Assembly: GCA_021820975.1 (NCBI GenBank)
Contig: JAKADA010000004.1
Coordinates: forward strand, 1 to 64,000
Direction of reading: 5' to 3'
DNA length: 64,000 nt
Origin: Bacillota bacterium
Lineage (GTDB): Bacteria; Bacillota; Bacilli; Alicyclobacillales; SLC66
A model generated the notes under the pieces. The model was not told the DNA's origin, ran no database searches, and saw nothing but the letters and a program-made list of their open reading frames with translations. Below are positions 1 through 9,398 of the stretch, one piece after another (within the stretch, counting starts at the first letter, position 1; every line of letters begins with the position of its first letter). A program made the position numbers and the translations under genes.

Positions 1-615
1 ACACAAGGGGCTGCTGACGAATGACACACCGCTCACTTAGCACGGTTCTGCGTATCAACTGACTAGCATGGTCCGCCGATTCCTCTTCCCAAATCTCCCA
101 ACCAACAATTTTGCGACTATATAAATCGAGCACCAGGTAGAGATAGAAGAACAGGCCTTTGACAGGTCCCGGAAGCCACGTAATATCCCACATCCAGACT
201 TGGTTCGCTCCGGTTGCACAGTGGCTTGTCAGCGGTTTTGCTGTTCTTTTCTTACTCCGTCCACGATATTGCTGCTGGCTCTGTTTATGCATCACGCGAT
301 AAAAACTCGATTCCGAAGCAATATAGGTCCCCTGATCAGCCAGTGCCGGAACGATTTGACTTGGAGGTAAACTTTTAAAATCCGGCTGATGTATGACGTC
401 CAGAATCTGTTGTTCTTCTTCCTTGCTGAGCTTATGGGCGGGCTCAGGTCGTTTAGCATGGGGACGCCCATCCTCGCTGACCTGATGCTGACGCCAACGT
501 GCAAGGTTCGCTGGGTCGGTCCAAGCTCTTTACAGGCGAGGCTTTCTCTTGCTCCGGCTTGAACTGCTTCTTGAATCAGTGATACAGCTAACTGACGATC
601 TGGGGCACTGATCAT
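1..615 (-). pseudogene. IS3-family OrfB transposase (DDE), frameshifted and cut by window edge
   Basis: The ATG at 615 overlaps the OrfA stop (ATGA), and the protein begins MISAPDRQLAVSLIQEA. Up to about position 500 the frame reads as a normal OrfB N-terminus. From there homology continues only in another frame, which reads RWRQHQVSEDGRPHAKRPEP, then SESSFYRVMHKQSQQQYRG, then the DDE motif region with VWMWDITWLPGPVKG and FFYLYLVLDLYSRKIVGWE. Restoring one base after the TTGCA at about 500-504 (for example CAA CGT TGG) rejoins both halves, so a single-base deletion is the simplest explanation. The coding region runs off the left edge before the last catalytic Glu can be judged. Confidence 0.85.
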
Positions 616-1109
616 TCGTCCCCTTGGTCCCCCCAAATCGCCTGGGCCTTTTTTCGCAACACCAGTAATGCTGCGGTTTCTGCCAATGCCGCTTCTTTTC
701 GTTGTAGTTCGCGGCTTAGGGCTTTTATCTCTTGTTCTTTCGTTCGGAGATCCTTTTGCAGCTTACTCGCTTGTTCAGCAACCCCGCCATTGGCGTTCAT
801 ACAAGCATCGCGCCATGCCTCCACCTGCTCGACGAATACCCCTTTAGCGCGACAATATTCCGCCAACTCAATCTCACTTAACACAGCGGTTTCTACCACA
901 ATCGCGAACTTATCTCGCGTGTTCCATCGATCTGTAGATGGTGCGCCATTCGGCATGACCGTCTCTTGGGCTTTTGCCGCTTTCTTCCACTTGTACAGCG
1001 TTGTTTCAGATAACCCGCTTTCTCTGGCTAACTGACTGACAGGTTCATTAATAGGCGGCATGATTCGTTGCACGATACTCTGCTTCAATTCCTTGTTCGC
1101 TTGGTTCAT
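612..1109 (-). CDS. IS3-family OrfA (HTH, regulatory transposase subunit)
   Basis: A 165-residue protein starting MNQANKELKQSIVQRI. An N-terminal helix-turn-helix (SQLARESGLSETTLYKWKKA) would bind the IS ends, and the C-terminal third is a heptad-rich coiled coil (KLQKDLRTKEQEIKALSREL) for multimerisation with OrfB, ending VLRKKAQAIWGDQGDE. The start was moved from an upstream codon to the ATG at 1109 because family members begin near this point and a GGTGGGAGACA stretch precedes it. Its stop overlaps the OrfB ATG as ATGA, so OrfB could be made by coupling or by fusion through frameshifting. Confidence 0.85.
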   Translation of the reverse strand: MNQANKELKQSIVQRIMPPINEPVSQLARESGLSETTLYKWKKAAKAQETVMPNGAPSTDRWNTRDKFAIVVETAVLSEIELAEYCRAKGVFVEQVEAWRDACMNANGGVAEQASKLQKDLRTKEQEIKALSRELQRKEAALAETAALLVLRKKAQAIWGDQGDE

Positions 1110-1182
1110 TGTCTCCCACCTCGTTCTCGTTATCCTTACTATACTTTCAGTTGAGGGGTACGACAACTATTCTGACACAGGG

Positions 1183-1208
1183 GGAAAGCGACCCCATCGT
1201 GGAGTCGC
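1183..1208 (-). terminator. intrinsic terminator of the sugar operon
   Basis: On the minus strand GCGACTCCA-CGA-TGGGGTCGC forms a nine-pair stem (one G-T pair) at 1188-1208, followed by TTT. It lies 33 bases past the stop of the beta-galactosidase gene and just outside the IS end. The T-run is short, so termination may be partial. Confidence 0.6.
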
Positions 1209-1241
1209 CCCTAAGGTTTAACTTTTGTACATTGTATAATA

Positions 1242-3602
1242 TTATTTCAAGACACAGCTAGCAGTACAACTTAAATCAATTTGCAACGACACTCTTCGTT
1301 CGATAGGGTCCTCAGGAAGATAGATTAAAGTGTCACCATTAAGACTCTCCAGTTTAATCTCAGCACCGTGCATTGACCGAATCTGAAATTCAGAATTGAA
1401 ACGCCAACATAATATTCCGTTGTCGCCTGCAGGAACTATCACATCGACATTAATAGCTACATCTATGCCTTTTATCTGCACAATTTCAACTGTACTGTAA
1501 CATAACATAATACCTTCAGCAATCAAATACTGAACTGGTAATAGTTTCCCTGTCCGCGGTCCAACATTAATTGTATTTTTTCCAAACGCAGTAACCCCAT
1601 CACGCATGATTTTTATCGTCCGTGACACGTCATCTACATTAATGACCGAAATCAATGATCCAACTTCAGTCGAACGCTCTCCAATTATCACGTTTTCGTC
1701 ACTTACAGACATCCGCGGAATAATTCCCATCAGACGAGATAGACGATGAATGACCTCCAAATGATATTGATATTCATGAGTCAATCCAATACCAAATACT
1801 AGAACTTGACCGTTGCCGACTTCCTTAAGATAAGCATTAGTCGCCGCACCGTCTTCAGTTTTTGCAACGATCAATGCGTTATCTGGTGCCTCAAGTACCG
1901 AATACTGTCGACAAAACACAGAGTCAATGTCAAGAATCGAAACCCGCTGAAACCCCGTATGCTCAGAAATAGTATTTACACCACAAACATTCGCCAATAT
2001 ATTGCATGGCTCACCATATAAATCAAATATGGGAATTTGCGGTCCTAGAAATAGTTTTCCACCATTTTGTAAATATTGTACCAATTTTTCTTGAGTAACT
2101 TTATCCATATACTTTGTCGTGCAAACCCAGAGCGTGGGAGACTTTACTACATCTAATTCAGCAATCGAAATATCTACTGCAGCATAGGAAATATTAGCTG
2201 CAGATAGCAACCGCCAAATACCATCAAAATGAAAATACTCGCGTTGCGACGCAATTTCAGAAATTACCCCTTGAACCATTTCATCATTGTGGTTTACCGT
2301 CTCCGTCGCATAATAAAATGGATAGAATCCAATGTGAGTATCTACGTTTTTTGGAGCATCACATAAAAATTCACCAAAAACGTTAAACAACTGCCCCAGA
2401 TGATAGGTAACCTGATAGGACGGACGCAAATCACCATTCGATGCGATAGGTGCCTGCCATTCGTGGCGGCGTCCAAATAGCCCTATGCCATCAACATTAT
2501 CGCCACCACAGTACATATAGTAATTTAATGCATTCATACCACTTGCGACGCAAAGACGCGTAATCAAATCCACATCATTCGAATATATCCGCGGTCGGTC
2601 TGCAAGCCGACCGGACTGAAACTCCGCAGAGAAAAGGGGTTGATCAGGTTTCCCCATAGCTTCGGTCAACGCCGAAGCTATAAGTAGATCATGAAAGTTA
2701 TCATAGTCAATTTTCCCAGGATAAAAATCACCTGCTAATATGACATCTCCTACACGTGCCGCTTCTTGAAGTTGCGATAACCCGATAGGGTAATCAACTC
2801 CCCGACTATAAACAGAAAAGTCCTTAAATCCGTGTACATTTAAAATGAATGGCACATCAATCCCATTTGCTTCAGCTATCATTTTTAGAGTTCTAACGTA
2901 CTCCGCATAGTAATACCGAGCAAATTCAGCCCACGACCAATGGGATTCAAGTGCACTATGGGGTTTTATGGGTGATACTTTATCACAAAATTGTTCATAA
3001 TGCTGTAAACTATCTTTATTGTGATCTGTAGTATTGGTTACCCAGTGTAACATCCCGATTTCATTATCAAGTTGAAACATGATAATAGATCCGCCATGAG
3101 TTATAAGTCTTGGCACCACGTGAAAACAGACCTCTTTATACCATTTTTCAACTAGATTCAAATAAGTAGGATGAAGATACGATATAACACGTGTTGGATG
3201 AAGGTCTCCTGTTTCAGTCGTCGCAATCACTTCTGGATAGAAATTAAGAAGCCATTCTGGGATACCCTCATTTTTTAATTCCGACATGACATACGGACCA
3301 GGGCGTACAATGCAATACAAATCTAAGGACATACAAAGGTCAAGAAATGCAACAAGATTACGTCGAGGATGTGAATTCCCGACGAAGTCAAACTTGCCTT
3401 CTTGAGGCTCATGCCACAGCCAAGGGACATAAGTACTAACTAAATTAAACCCCGCTTTTTTAATTTTCGCCAAACGATCCGACCAATCTTCCGGATCAAT
3501 TCGAAAGTAATGACATTCAGCTCCATATAAAAATGTCTTTTTACCTTGAATTTGAAAATGCTTATTTTCATAGTGAATCATCTTATAAATCTCATCCATC
3601 AT
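1242..3602 (-). CDS. GH35-like beta-galactosidase
   Basis: A 786-residue cytoplasmic glycosidase (no signal peptide) in the GH35/GH-A clan. Residues 1-350 form the TIM barrel: KKAGFNLVSTYVPWLWHEP at about 48-66 and VRPGPYVMSEL at about 99-109 are family signatures. FQLDNEIG carries the likely acid/base Glu181, and PLFSAEFQSG carries the likely nucleophile Glu327. The rest is expected to hold a glutaminase-like domain and beta-sandwiches. AAAGGA lies 8 bases before the ATG. It is the last gene of the repressor-transporter operon, so it probably cleaves the imported beta-linked oligosaccharide from its non-reducing end. Beta-galactoside is the best guess for substrate; related enzymes can act on beta-glucosamine or other beta-glycosides. 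Confidence 0.85.
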   Translation of the reverse strand: MMDEIYKMIHYENKHFQIQGKKTFLYGAECHYFRIDPEDWSDRLAKIKKAGFNLVSTYVPWLWHEPQEGKFDFVGNSHPRRNLVAFLDLCMSLDLYCIVRPGPYVMSELKNEGIPEWLLNFYPEVIATTETGDLHPTRVISYLHPTYLNLVEKWYKEVCFHVVPRLITHGGSIIMFQLDNEIGMLHWVTNTTDHNKDSLQHYEQFCDKVSPIKPHSALESHWSWAEFARYYYAEYVRTLKMIAEANGIDVPFILNVHGFKDFSVYSRGVDYPIGLSQLQEAARVGDVILAGDFYPGKIDYDNFHDLLIASALTEAMGKPDQPLFSAEFQSGRLADRPRIYSNDVDLITRLCVASGMNALNYYMYCGGDNVDGIGLFGRRHEWQAPIASNGDLRPSYQVTYHLGQLFNVFGEFLCDAPKNVDTHIGFYPFYYATETVNHNDEMVQGVISEIASQREYFHFDGIWRLLSAANISYAAVDISIAELDVVKSPTLWVCTTKYMDKVTQEKLVQYLQNGGKLFLGPQIPIFDLYGEPCNILANVCGVNTISEHTGFQRVSILDIDSVFCRQYSVLEAPDNALIVAKTEDGAATNAYLKEVGNGQVLVFGIGLTHEYQYHLEVIHRLSRLMGIIPRMSVSDENVIIGERSTEVGSLISVINVDDVSRTIKIMRDGVTAFGKNTINVGPRTGKLLPVQYLIAEGIMLCYSTVEIVQIKGIDVAINVDVIVPAGDNGILCWRFNSEFQIRSMHGAEIKLESLNGDTLIYLPEDPIERRVSLQIDLSCTASCVLK

Positions 3603-3675
3603 TGACCAATTCCTTTACCCTTTGTAAATACAGTTTAGATAGGAAACTAAAAATCATAAAAGACTTCCAATAAAA

Positions 3676-4695
3676 TTAACGATAACAAGCTGTCAAATGA
3701 TCCTGATTCCCTGTTAACGGTGGCATAGTTTGCAGACATTTATCCATAACAAAAGGACATCGAGACGCAAAAGGGCACCCGGAATTACTTACCATATCTT
3801 GTGCAACTTTCATCTCAATTGGAACGTCAAATTCCGCAAATTTCTGACCAGTATCAACAGACTCTTTATTCTTGTGACGATAAGGATTGGGAATTGATGA
3901 AAATAATAATTGTGTATAAGGATGCGTCGGATGCTTAATAACCTCATCGGAACGACCCTGCTCTACAACATGACCACGATACAAGACAACTACTTCATCT
4001 GCTAGCACTCGCGCACTCAACATATCATGCGTAATATAGATCACTGACATGTTTTGAGTACGTCGTAGCTCATCGATAAGATATAGGACATCCGCTCGAA
4101 TGGAAACATCCAACATAGAAACCGGTTCATCAGCAACCACAAGCTCTGGTTCGCATGCAATTGCACGCGCAATTACCAAACGTTGCCGCTGCCCACCCGA
4201 CATCTGATGTGGTTTTTTATCCATAAACTGTTCTACCGGAGTTAATCTAACGGTTTCCATGATATGAATAGCTCGATTTCTCGCATCCTGTTTACTTAGG
4301 CCCAAATGCTTTCGTAATGGCCGCACTATAGTATACAGCACGGTATTATGTGGATTCAGAGACGCAAATGGATCCTGAAATATCATCTGTACATGTTTTC
4401 GATATTCCCGTAAATTCCTAGACCTTAATGATTCCACTGCCCATTCACCAAAATTAATACTACCGCTCGTTGGACGCTCAATTCCAGTGATAAGCTTGGC
4501 TAACGTACTCTTTCCACTACCACTTTCACCGACCAGTGCAACAACTTTACCTGGATCAACCCTGAAATTTACATTTTGAGCTGCTGTAGTGGAATGACCC
4601 CGATTACTAAAAATTTTGGTTATATCTTTAAGTTCAAGAATTGGTTTTTCAGTATTCTGACTGGATATTTTTGAATTCATTTGCTTCATACTCAT
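3676..4695 (-). CDS. ABC transporter ATPase, OppF/DppF-type
   Basis: A 339-residue nucleotide-binding subunit. Walker A is GESGSGKST, the Q-loop region is QMIFQDPFASLNP, the signature is MSGGQRQRLVIARAIA, and Walker B is ELVVADEP followed by VSMLDVS. The C-terminal oligopeptide-ABC extension is present with the cysteine-rich GCPFASRCPF motif, which in many family members ligates a cluster or metal. It pairs with the upstream ATPase and the two permeases to drive uptake. Its start overlaps the previous stop by four bases (ATGA), implying translational coupling. In context the cargo is more likely a beta-linked oligosaccharide than a peptide, as known for Opp-family sugar importers of thermophiles. 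Confidence 0.9.
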   Translation of the reverse strand: MSMKQMNSKISSQNTEKPILELKDITKIFSNRGHSTTAAQNVNFRVDPGKVVALVGESGSGKSTLAKLITGIERPTSGSINFGEWAVESLRSRNLREYRKHVQMIFQDPFASLNPHNTVLYTIVRPLRKHLGLSKQDARNRAIHIMETVRLTPVEQFMDKKPHQMSGGQRQRLVIARAIACEPELVVADEPVSMLDVSIRADVLYLIDELRRTQNMSVIYITHDMLSARVLADEVVVLYRGHVVEQGRSDEVIKHPTHPYTQLLFSSIPNPYRHKNKESVDTGQKFAEFDVPIEMKVAQDMVSNSGCPFASRCPFVMDKCLQTMPPLTGNQDHLTACYR

Positions 4696-5660
4696 TCTAC
4701 AGTCACCTCATCCTGCCTATACAAGTGACAAGCCACAAGTCCGTTTTCACATTTTACCAGTTGTGGTGTCTTCGTAAAACAGACATCCATAACAAAGCTA
4801 CATCTTGGTGCAAATGGGCATCCTTGAACACCACCTCGTAAATCTGGAGGCGTTCCTGGTATCCCTTTCAATGAGACATTCTCTGCATGTGGGTTTACAT
4901 AACATCCGAGTAATGCCTTAGTATATGGGTGTTGAGCATCATCCATAATCACGGAAGCTGGTTTATCCTCCACGATCTGTCCTGAATACATGACCATAAC
5001 TCGATTAGCTACCTCAAGTACAAGTCCCAGATCGTGACTGATAAAAAGAACAGAAAACTTTTGTAGCCTCTGCAACTCACTTAACATGTTGATAATTGAT
5101 CGTTGAACCACAACATCCAGTGCAGTCGTAGGTTCGTCGAGAATAACCAATCTCGGATGTAAAACTAATGATAATGCAATGGCAGTTCGTTGTTTCATTC
5201 CCCCTGATAACTCATGGGGATAAGAGTCCATAATCCTAGGATCAAGTTGAACAGCCGATAATAATTCTGCAATCCTATCTACCATAGACGATGTACTTTG
5301 GTTTGAATGCGCACGCATGACATCAATAAATTGTTGTTTAATTTTCAAAACAGGATTAAAAGCATTCATACCACCTTGCAATACAACCGATAGTTTTTCC
5401 CATCGAAGAGTTCTCAATTGTTCTTTAGAGAGCGTATATAGATCCTGCCCGTCAAGGATTACCTTCCCACTGACATCATTGCGTTTCGGGTCAAGCAAAC
5501 CTGCAATACCAAATCCTAAAGTTGATTTTCCACACCCTGACTCACCAACTAAACCAAGGAAGCTATTATCCGGAATATCAAAATCAACTCCCCTAACAGC
5601 CGAAACACCAATTCCGCTACGTGATTTATAAGTTACCCATAAGTCCTTAACCTCAAGCAT
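4692..5660 (-). CDS. ABC transporter ATPase, OppD/DppD-type
   Basis: A 322-residue nucleotide-binding subunit. Walker A is GESGCGKST, the signature is LSGGMKQRTAIALSLVL, and Walker B is LVILDEPTTALD; the C-terminal extension carries GCPFAPRCSF. It forms the ATPase heterodimer with the downstream OppF-like subunit. It starts four bases after the OppC-like permease stop and overlaps the next gene, so the four membrane and ATPase genes are one translational unit. Nothing is missing from the ATPase core. Confidence 0.9.
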   Translation of the reverse strand: MLEVKDLWVTYKSRSGIGVSAVRGVDFDIPDNSFLGLVGESGCGKSTLGFGIAGLLDPKRNDVSGKVILDGQDLYTLSKEQLRTLRWEKLSVVLQGGMNAFNPVLKIKQQFIDVMRAHSNQSTSSMVDRIAELLSAVQLDPRIMDSYPHELSGGMKQRTAIALSLVLHPRLVILDEPTTALDVVVQRSIINMLSELQRLQKFSVLFISHDLGLVLEVANRVMVMYSGQIVEDKPASVIMDDAQHPYTKALLGCYVNPHAENVSLKGIPGTPPDLRGGVQGCPFAPRCSFVMDVCFTKTPQLVKCENGLVACHLYRQDEVTVE

Positions 5661-5664
5661 ACGA

Positions 5665-6606
5665 TCAATCCTCCTGCAAACGTGGATTTGCTATTGCATC
5701 AATACCAAAGTTAATTAACGTCAACGAAGTTGCAAGTAATGCAATACACAACCCTGGCGCCAATACCCAAGCCCACTGGCCGTTTAGTAATGCATCTCCA
5801 TTCTGCGCCCAATAAATCATAGTTCCCCAACTGGTTATACTGGGATTTCCCAACCCTAAAAACTCTAGCCCGGCTTCGGCCAATATCGCGCCAGTTACAG
5901 CACCGAAAAAATTAGCAATAATATAAGACAACATATTTGGAAGAATCTCACGAAATATAATAGTGATTGGACTTTCCCCAGCAAACCTTGCTGCAACAAC
6001 GTAATCCTGTCGGCTTAGTGTCAACATCTGAGCACGTAATGTTCGCCCCCCAAATGCCCAACCAGTGAGGGACATTACAAGTATAATCTCCCAAATCCCA
6101 TGACTTGGAATATAGGCGGCAATGACAATCATCAATGGTAACCCAGGAAGTACTAACATGACGTTCATTAATAAGGACAATACATCATCGATCCATCCAC
6201 TAAAATAACCCGCCAAAAAGCCAACGATTAGAGCAATAGCAATCGTAATAGCTCCCGCTATAAAACCAACCAACATGGAGATGCGAGTACCGTACAACAA
6301 CTGTGTAAGCACATCCTGACCACTTTGAGTGGTACCCAACCAATGTGCAAAAGAAGGAGGTTCAGAAACAGTAAATCCTGTATTATTTAGAGAATACGGG
6401 GATATCCAAGGTCCGATGATTGCCACAAGAATGAATATGCCTAATATAACCATGCCGATACGAGCTTTGCGGTTCGCCCATACGGTGTGTACTGCACTTT
6501 GTCTTCGGAATATTTTACCCAACAAATCAGTTTGATTTAAACGAGAAAGGGTGTCATCTTGAGCATGCGTTGAAGAGACTGGTTTCTGAATTTGATTTGC
6601 CATCAT
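5665..6606 (-). CDS. ABC transporter permease, OppC/DppC-type
   Basis: A 313-residue membrane protein with a cytosolic N-terminal tail, one early transmembrane helix (MVILGIFILVAIIGPWI) and the BPD_transp_1 core of five further helices. The EAA-type coupling loop reads AARFAGESPITIIFREILP. The start codon overlaps the preceding permease stop as ATGA, with AAAGGGGG upstream. It forms the translocation pore with the OppB-like subunit. Confidence 0.9.
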   Translation of the reverse strand: MMANQIQKPVSSTHAQDDTLSRLNQTDLLGKIFRRQSAVHTVWANRKARIGMVILGIFILVAIIGPWISPYSLNNTGFTVSEPPSFAHWLGTTQSGQDVLTQLLYGTRISMLVGFIAGAITIAIALIVGFLAGYFSGWIDDVLSLLMNVMLVLPGLPLMIVIAAYIPSHGIWEIILVMSLTGWAFGGRTLRAQMLTLSRQDYVVAARFAGESPITIIFREILPNMLSYIIANFFGAVTGAILAEAGLEFLGLGNPSITSWGTMIYWAQNGDALLNGQWAWVLAPGLCIALLATSLTLINFGIDAIANPRLQED

Positions 6607-7595
6607 CGAGCAGCCCCCTTTCTCACTCGCGGATCGAGAATTCCAGTCACCATATCTGCAGCAAAATTCGCTAAAAGTACACTAATAGTAATAAATAAAA
6701 ACAAAGTTTGTAATAATGGATAGTCTTGATTACTAATTGCCGTTGACATGAGATATCCCATGCCTGGATATGCAAACACCGTTTCCATCAAAAGCGATCC
6801 ACCGACCACTAGTCCGAGCGACATAGCAAAATTGGTCACAATCGGCAACATAGCATTTCGAGCAGCATACCGTATAGCCACGGTCTTACTCTTGAGTCCT
6901 TCTGCTCGCGCCAAAAATATATAGTCTTCACCAAGCGTATTGATCATGTTATTTCTCATCCCTAGTAAGGAACCACCGATACCCGTGATAAAAATCGTAA
7001 TTGCAGGTAGAATACTATGGTAAACAACACTTTCAATGAAAGGTAGATTAAGTGAGGGTGAAAGAGAACCCGAATATCCACCTGAAATAGGGAACCAATG
7101 GGCAATAAAAGCTAGGAAATAGATCAAAGCTAATGCAATCCAAAAATATGGAAATGCCGATGTAAATGAAAATAGGACCGTGGCAATCGAGTCAAATTTT
7201 TTACCACGATGCCATGCTGCATACACACCTAGTAAGGTACCCACCACAAACTGTAAAATAGTTACGAGCCCTACGAGTGTTAGTGTCCATGGCATAGCTT
7301 GTAAAATTACTGATAATACCGACTCCGGAAAAAATGAATAGGATACGCCGAAGTTCCCATGGATAATATTCACAACATATCCCCAGTACTGTTGCCAAAG
7401 AGACCCAGTTGGTAATCCAAGCATGAGTTCCAAAGCTTTTTCTTGTTGTGGTGGTACAGGGCCTTGCTGTGCATACTTGGCCATCATGGCTTCCGCTGGA
7501 TTACCCGGCATTAAGCGTGGAATAATAAAATTAAGTGTTATCGCAACCCATACGGTCAGTACGAGAAATCCCAACTTACGCAGTATAAAACGCAT
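6603..7595 (-). CDS. ABC transporter permease, OppB/DppB-type
   Basis: A 330-residue membrane protein with the typical short N-terminal helix followed by a large external loop and the BPD_transp_1 core. The family N-terminus FLVLTVWVAITLNFIIPRLM and the loop LARAEGLKSKTVAIRYAARN are clear. Two ATG codons lie six bases apart; AAGGAG is only 2 bases from the first but 8 from the second, so the start is set at 7595. A strong stem-loop (7613-7650) separates it from the binding-protein gene and may lower its expression relative to that gene. Confidence 0.9.
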   Translation of the reverse strand: MRFILRKLGFLVLTVWVAITLNFIIPRLMPGNPAEAMMAKYAQQGPVPPQQEKALELMLGLPTGSLWQQYWGYVVNIIHGNFGVSYSFFPESVLSVILQAMPWTLTLVGLVTILQFVVGTLLGVYAAWHRGKKFDSIATVLFSFTSAFPYFWIALALIYFLAFIAHWFPISGGYSGSLSPSLNLPFIESVVYHSILPAITIFITGIGGSLLGMRNNMINTLGEDYIFLARAEGLKSKTVAIRYAARNAMLPIVTNFAMSLGLVVGGSLLMETVFAYPGMGYLMSTAISNQDYPLLQTLFLFITISVLLANFAADMVTGILDPRVRKGAAR

Positions 7596-7612
7596 GTCCA
7601 TAACTCCTTTTC

Positions 7613-7650
7613 AATATCCTCCCTAAGCGGTGAAACCTAGGGAGGATATT
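7613..7650 (-). promoter_or_regulatory. intra-operon stem-loop between binding protein and permease genes
   Basis: A perfect 13-base inverted repeat (AATATCCTCCCTA and TAGGGAGGATATT) around a 12-base loop fills the gap between the solute-binding protein stop and the permease start. There is no T-run, so it is more likely a 3' mRNA stabiliser or partial attenuator that raises binding protein over permease than a full terminator. Confidence 0.7.
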
Positions 7651-7655
7651 TTGCC

Positions 7656-9341
7656 TTACGATCGGGGCACCAAATGCGTAAGAATCATAAGCGGCGATTG
7701 TCCCCACGGTGACGGAGAAGCATAAGGATTAGTTGCACTTGGCCAACCAACGAATTTCTTTGTACTATACTCACTCCATGTAGCTGCCTGATCAAGGCTA
7801 ATCACTGGAATCTGGTTATACATAACGGCTTCAATTTGATAAGCATCTTTCCTTTGAGCAACTAAGCTCGTTGCTTGTCTCCAGTTATTTAATAGCTGAT
7901 CGATGTGTGAATTAGTAAATCTCTCTTGGTTTGTGGTAGTGTTTTGCCCAATTGGTGTAGCATATTCACTATTGAGCAGTGTGTTGTAAGACGTATAGGG
8001 ACTAGCTGTACCGCCATAAAACATTAAACTGGCATCAAACTGCCCAGTATTCATATTTTGACTGTACGAAGCATACTGCGGAGTAGTCACTTGCACATCA
8101 ATACCCAATTTTGACAAGTTGGATTGAATAATTTGCATGGTCTGTATAGTATCTGACCAGCCTGTGGGAACCTGTATGGTAAACGAAATTGGTTTTCCTG
8201 CCTTATCAAGTAATTTGCCTTGACTATTGGTCTTGTAGCCCGCCTTAGCAAGAATTTGTTTAGCTTTTGCAAGGTTGTAGGGATATATTCCGTGGTTGGG
8301 AAGTGAATGATTGAGCCATTGCATTTGACCAGGTAGAATGAGTCCAGCCTGACTCCCTACTGATACATAACCATCTTCTGCCTGTTGCGCAATTTGTTGC
8401 TTATTAATCGCGTAGGCAAGTGCTTGACGAAATGCAATATTATTAAATGGCGCCTTTTTAAGGTTAAGCGCCAATGACGCGATACCCCCTCCTGGGAACC
8501 AATACTTATTGTTTGCTGGATCTTGGGCTACATAGGTTTTTTTAATATTTGGTATAAATAAAGTTGCCCAATCCCACTGCCCTGAAGACAATTTCAATGC
8601 CGCAGTTTGGTTATTACCCAAAACCGGGAATTCTACATTATCAACTTTCACCTTGTTTGCCTGCCAATAAATTGGGTTCTTTTTTAGGGTATATTGCTCA
8701 GGCGTAAAATTGCCCACGACATAAGGCCCAGTTCCAATCGGATCAGTAATAATTTTGGTAGCTGGATTTGATATGCTAGCCCAAATATGTTCGGGCACAA
8801 TTAGAGTACTGACTATGGCATAAAACGTAGGGACATTCGATGACTTAAATGTAAATTCAACCTTATTACCAATTGCCGTTACATGACTTAAAACCTGCCA
8901 TAATCCTTGGGCATCAAGTGATGGATTCTTCCTTAAATAATTAAATGTGAATGCCACGTCCTTTGCAGAAAATGGTTTCCCATCATTCCACTTGACGCCT
9001 TTACGAATGGACACAACCAATTTCTTATTTCCCTGCCATGCATATGAGGTTGCCAACCAAGGTGTAACTTTTCCATTCAAATTATTCACAAAAAATAACG
9101 GTTCATAAATGTAGGAGGTACCAGTTCTATTCCCAGGAGCGTACGGATTGAAATTATCTGTAAATGTTGGTGATCCATTATCGACACCAACTACCAAAGT
9201 GGAATTTAAGTTACTAGCAACACGGGCCCCGTCACTTACCTTCTGTCCTGAGTTTGCTGCACCAAAAGTTGTGGTAACCGTCGCCAATCCAGCAAAACCT
9301 AATGTAGCGATCAAGGAACCTACTACCTGATAGCGTTTCAT
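7656..9341 (-). CDS. secreted solute-binding protein, family 5 (oligosaccharide/oligopeptide)
   Basis: A 561-residue SBP_bac_5 protein. An N-terminal signal sequence (MKRYQVVGSLIATLGFAGL, then TVTTTFGAANS) is followed by the lobed binding domain with family hallmarks such as VVSIRKGVKWNDGKPFSAKDV and FRQALAYAINKQQIAQQAEDG. Unlike most Gram-positive binding proteins it has no lipobox cysteine, so membrane retention would need an uncleaved signal or another mechanism. The ATG at 9341 has GAGGGGG upstream. It is the first transporter gene after the lacI-type repressor. The sugar ligand is inferred from the GH35 gene and LacI regulator; a peptide ligand cannot be excluded. Confidence 0.88.
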   Translation of the reverse strand: MKRYQVVGSLIATLGFAGLATVTTTFGAANSGQKVSDGARVASNLNSTLVVGVDNGSPTFTDNFNPYAPGNRTGTSYIYEPLFFVNNLNGKVTPWLATSYAWQGNKKLVVSIRKGVKWNDGKPFSAKDVAFTFNYLRKNPSLDAQGLWQVLSHVTAIGNKVEFTFKSSNVPTFYAIVSTLIVPEHIWASISNPATKIITDPIGTGPYVVGNFTPEQYTLKKNPIYWQANKVKVDNVEFPVLGNNQTAALKLSSGQWDWATLFIPNIKKTYVAQDPANNKYWFPGGGIASLALNLKKAPFNNIAFRQALAYAINKQQIAQQAEDGYVSVGSQAGLILPGQMQWLNHSLPNHGIYPYNLAKAKQILAKAGYKTNSQGKLLDKAGKPISFTIQVPTGWSDTIQTMQIIQSNLSKLGIDVQVTTPQYASYSQNMNTGQFDASLMFYGGTASPYTSYNTLLNSEYATPIGQNTTTNQERFTNSHIDQLLNNWRQATSLVAQRKDAYQIEAVMYNQIPVISLDQAATWSEYSTKKFVGWPSATNPYASPSPWGQSPLMILTHLVPRS

Positions 9342-9398
9342 ATGGAAATATCCCCCTCATTATATTTTTGAATGGGCATTGAAATATCCCTTATGTCC

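Larger units (their letters stand above)
1..1177 (-). mobile_element. IS3-type insertion sequence, truncated by window edge, transposase frameshifted
   Basis: Two overlapping reading frames encode an OrfA with an N-terminal helix-turn-helix and a C-terminal coiled coil, and an OrfB with a DDE integrase core, the usual IS3-family arrangement. The right-hand end is placed near 1177, where the minus strand begins TGTCAGAATAG; this fits an IS terminal repeat but the opposite end lies outside the window, so the repeat cannot be verified. The element lies just beyond the terminator of the sugar operon, a place where insertion would do little harm. OrfB carries an internal frameshift, so this copy is probably inactive. 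Confidence 0.8.
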
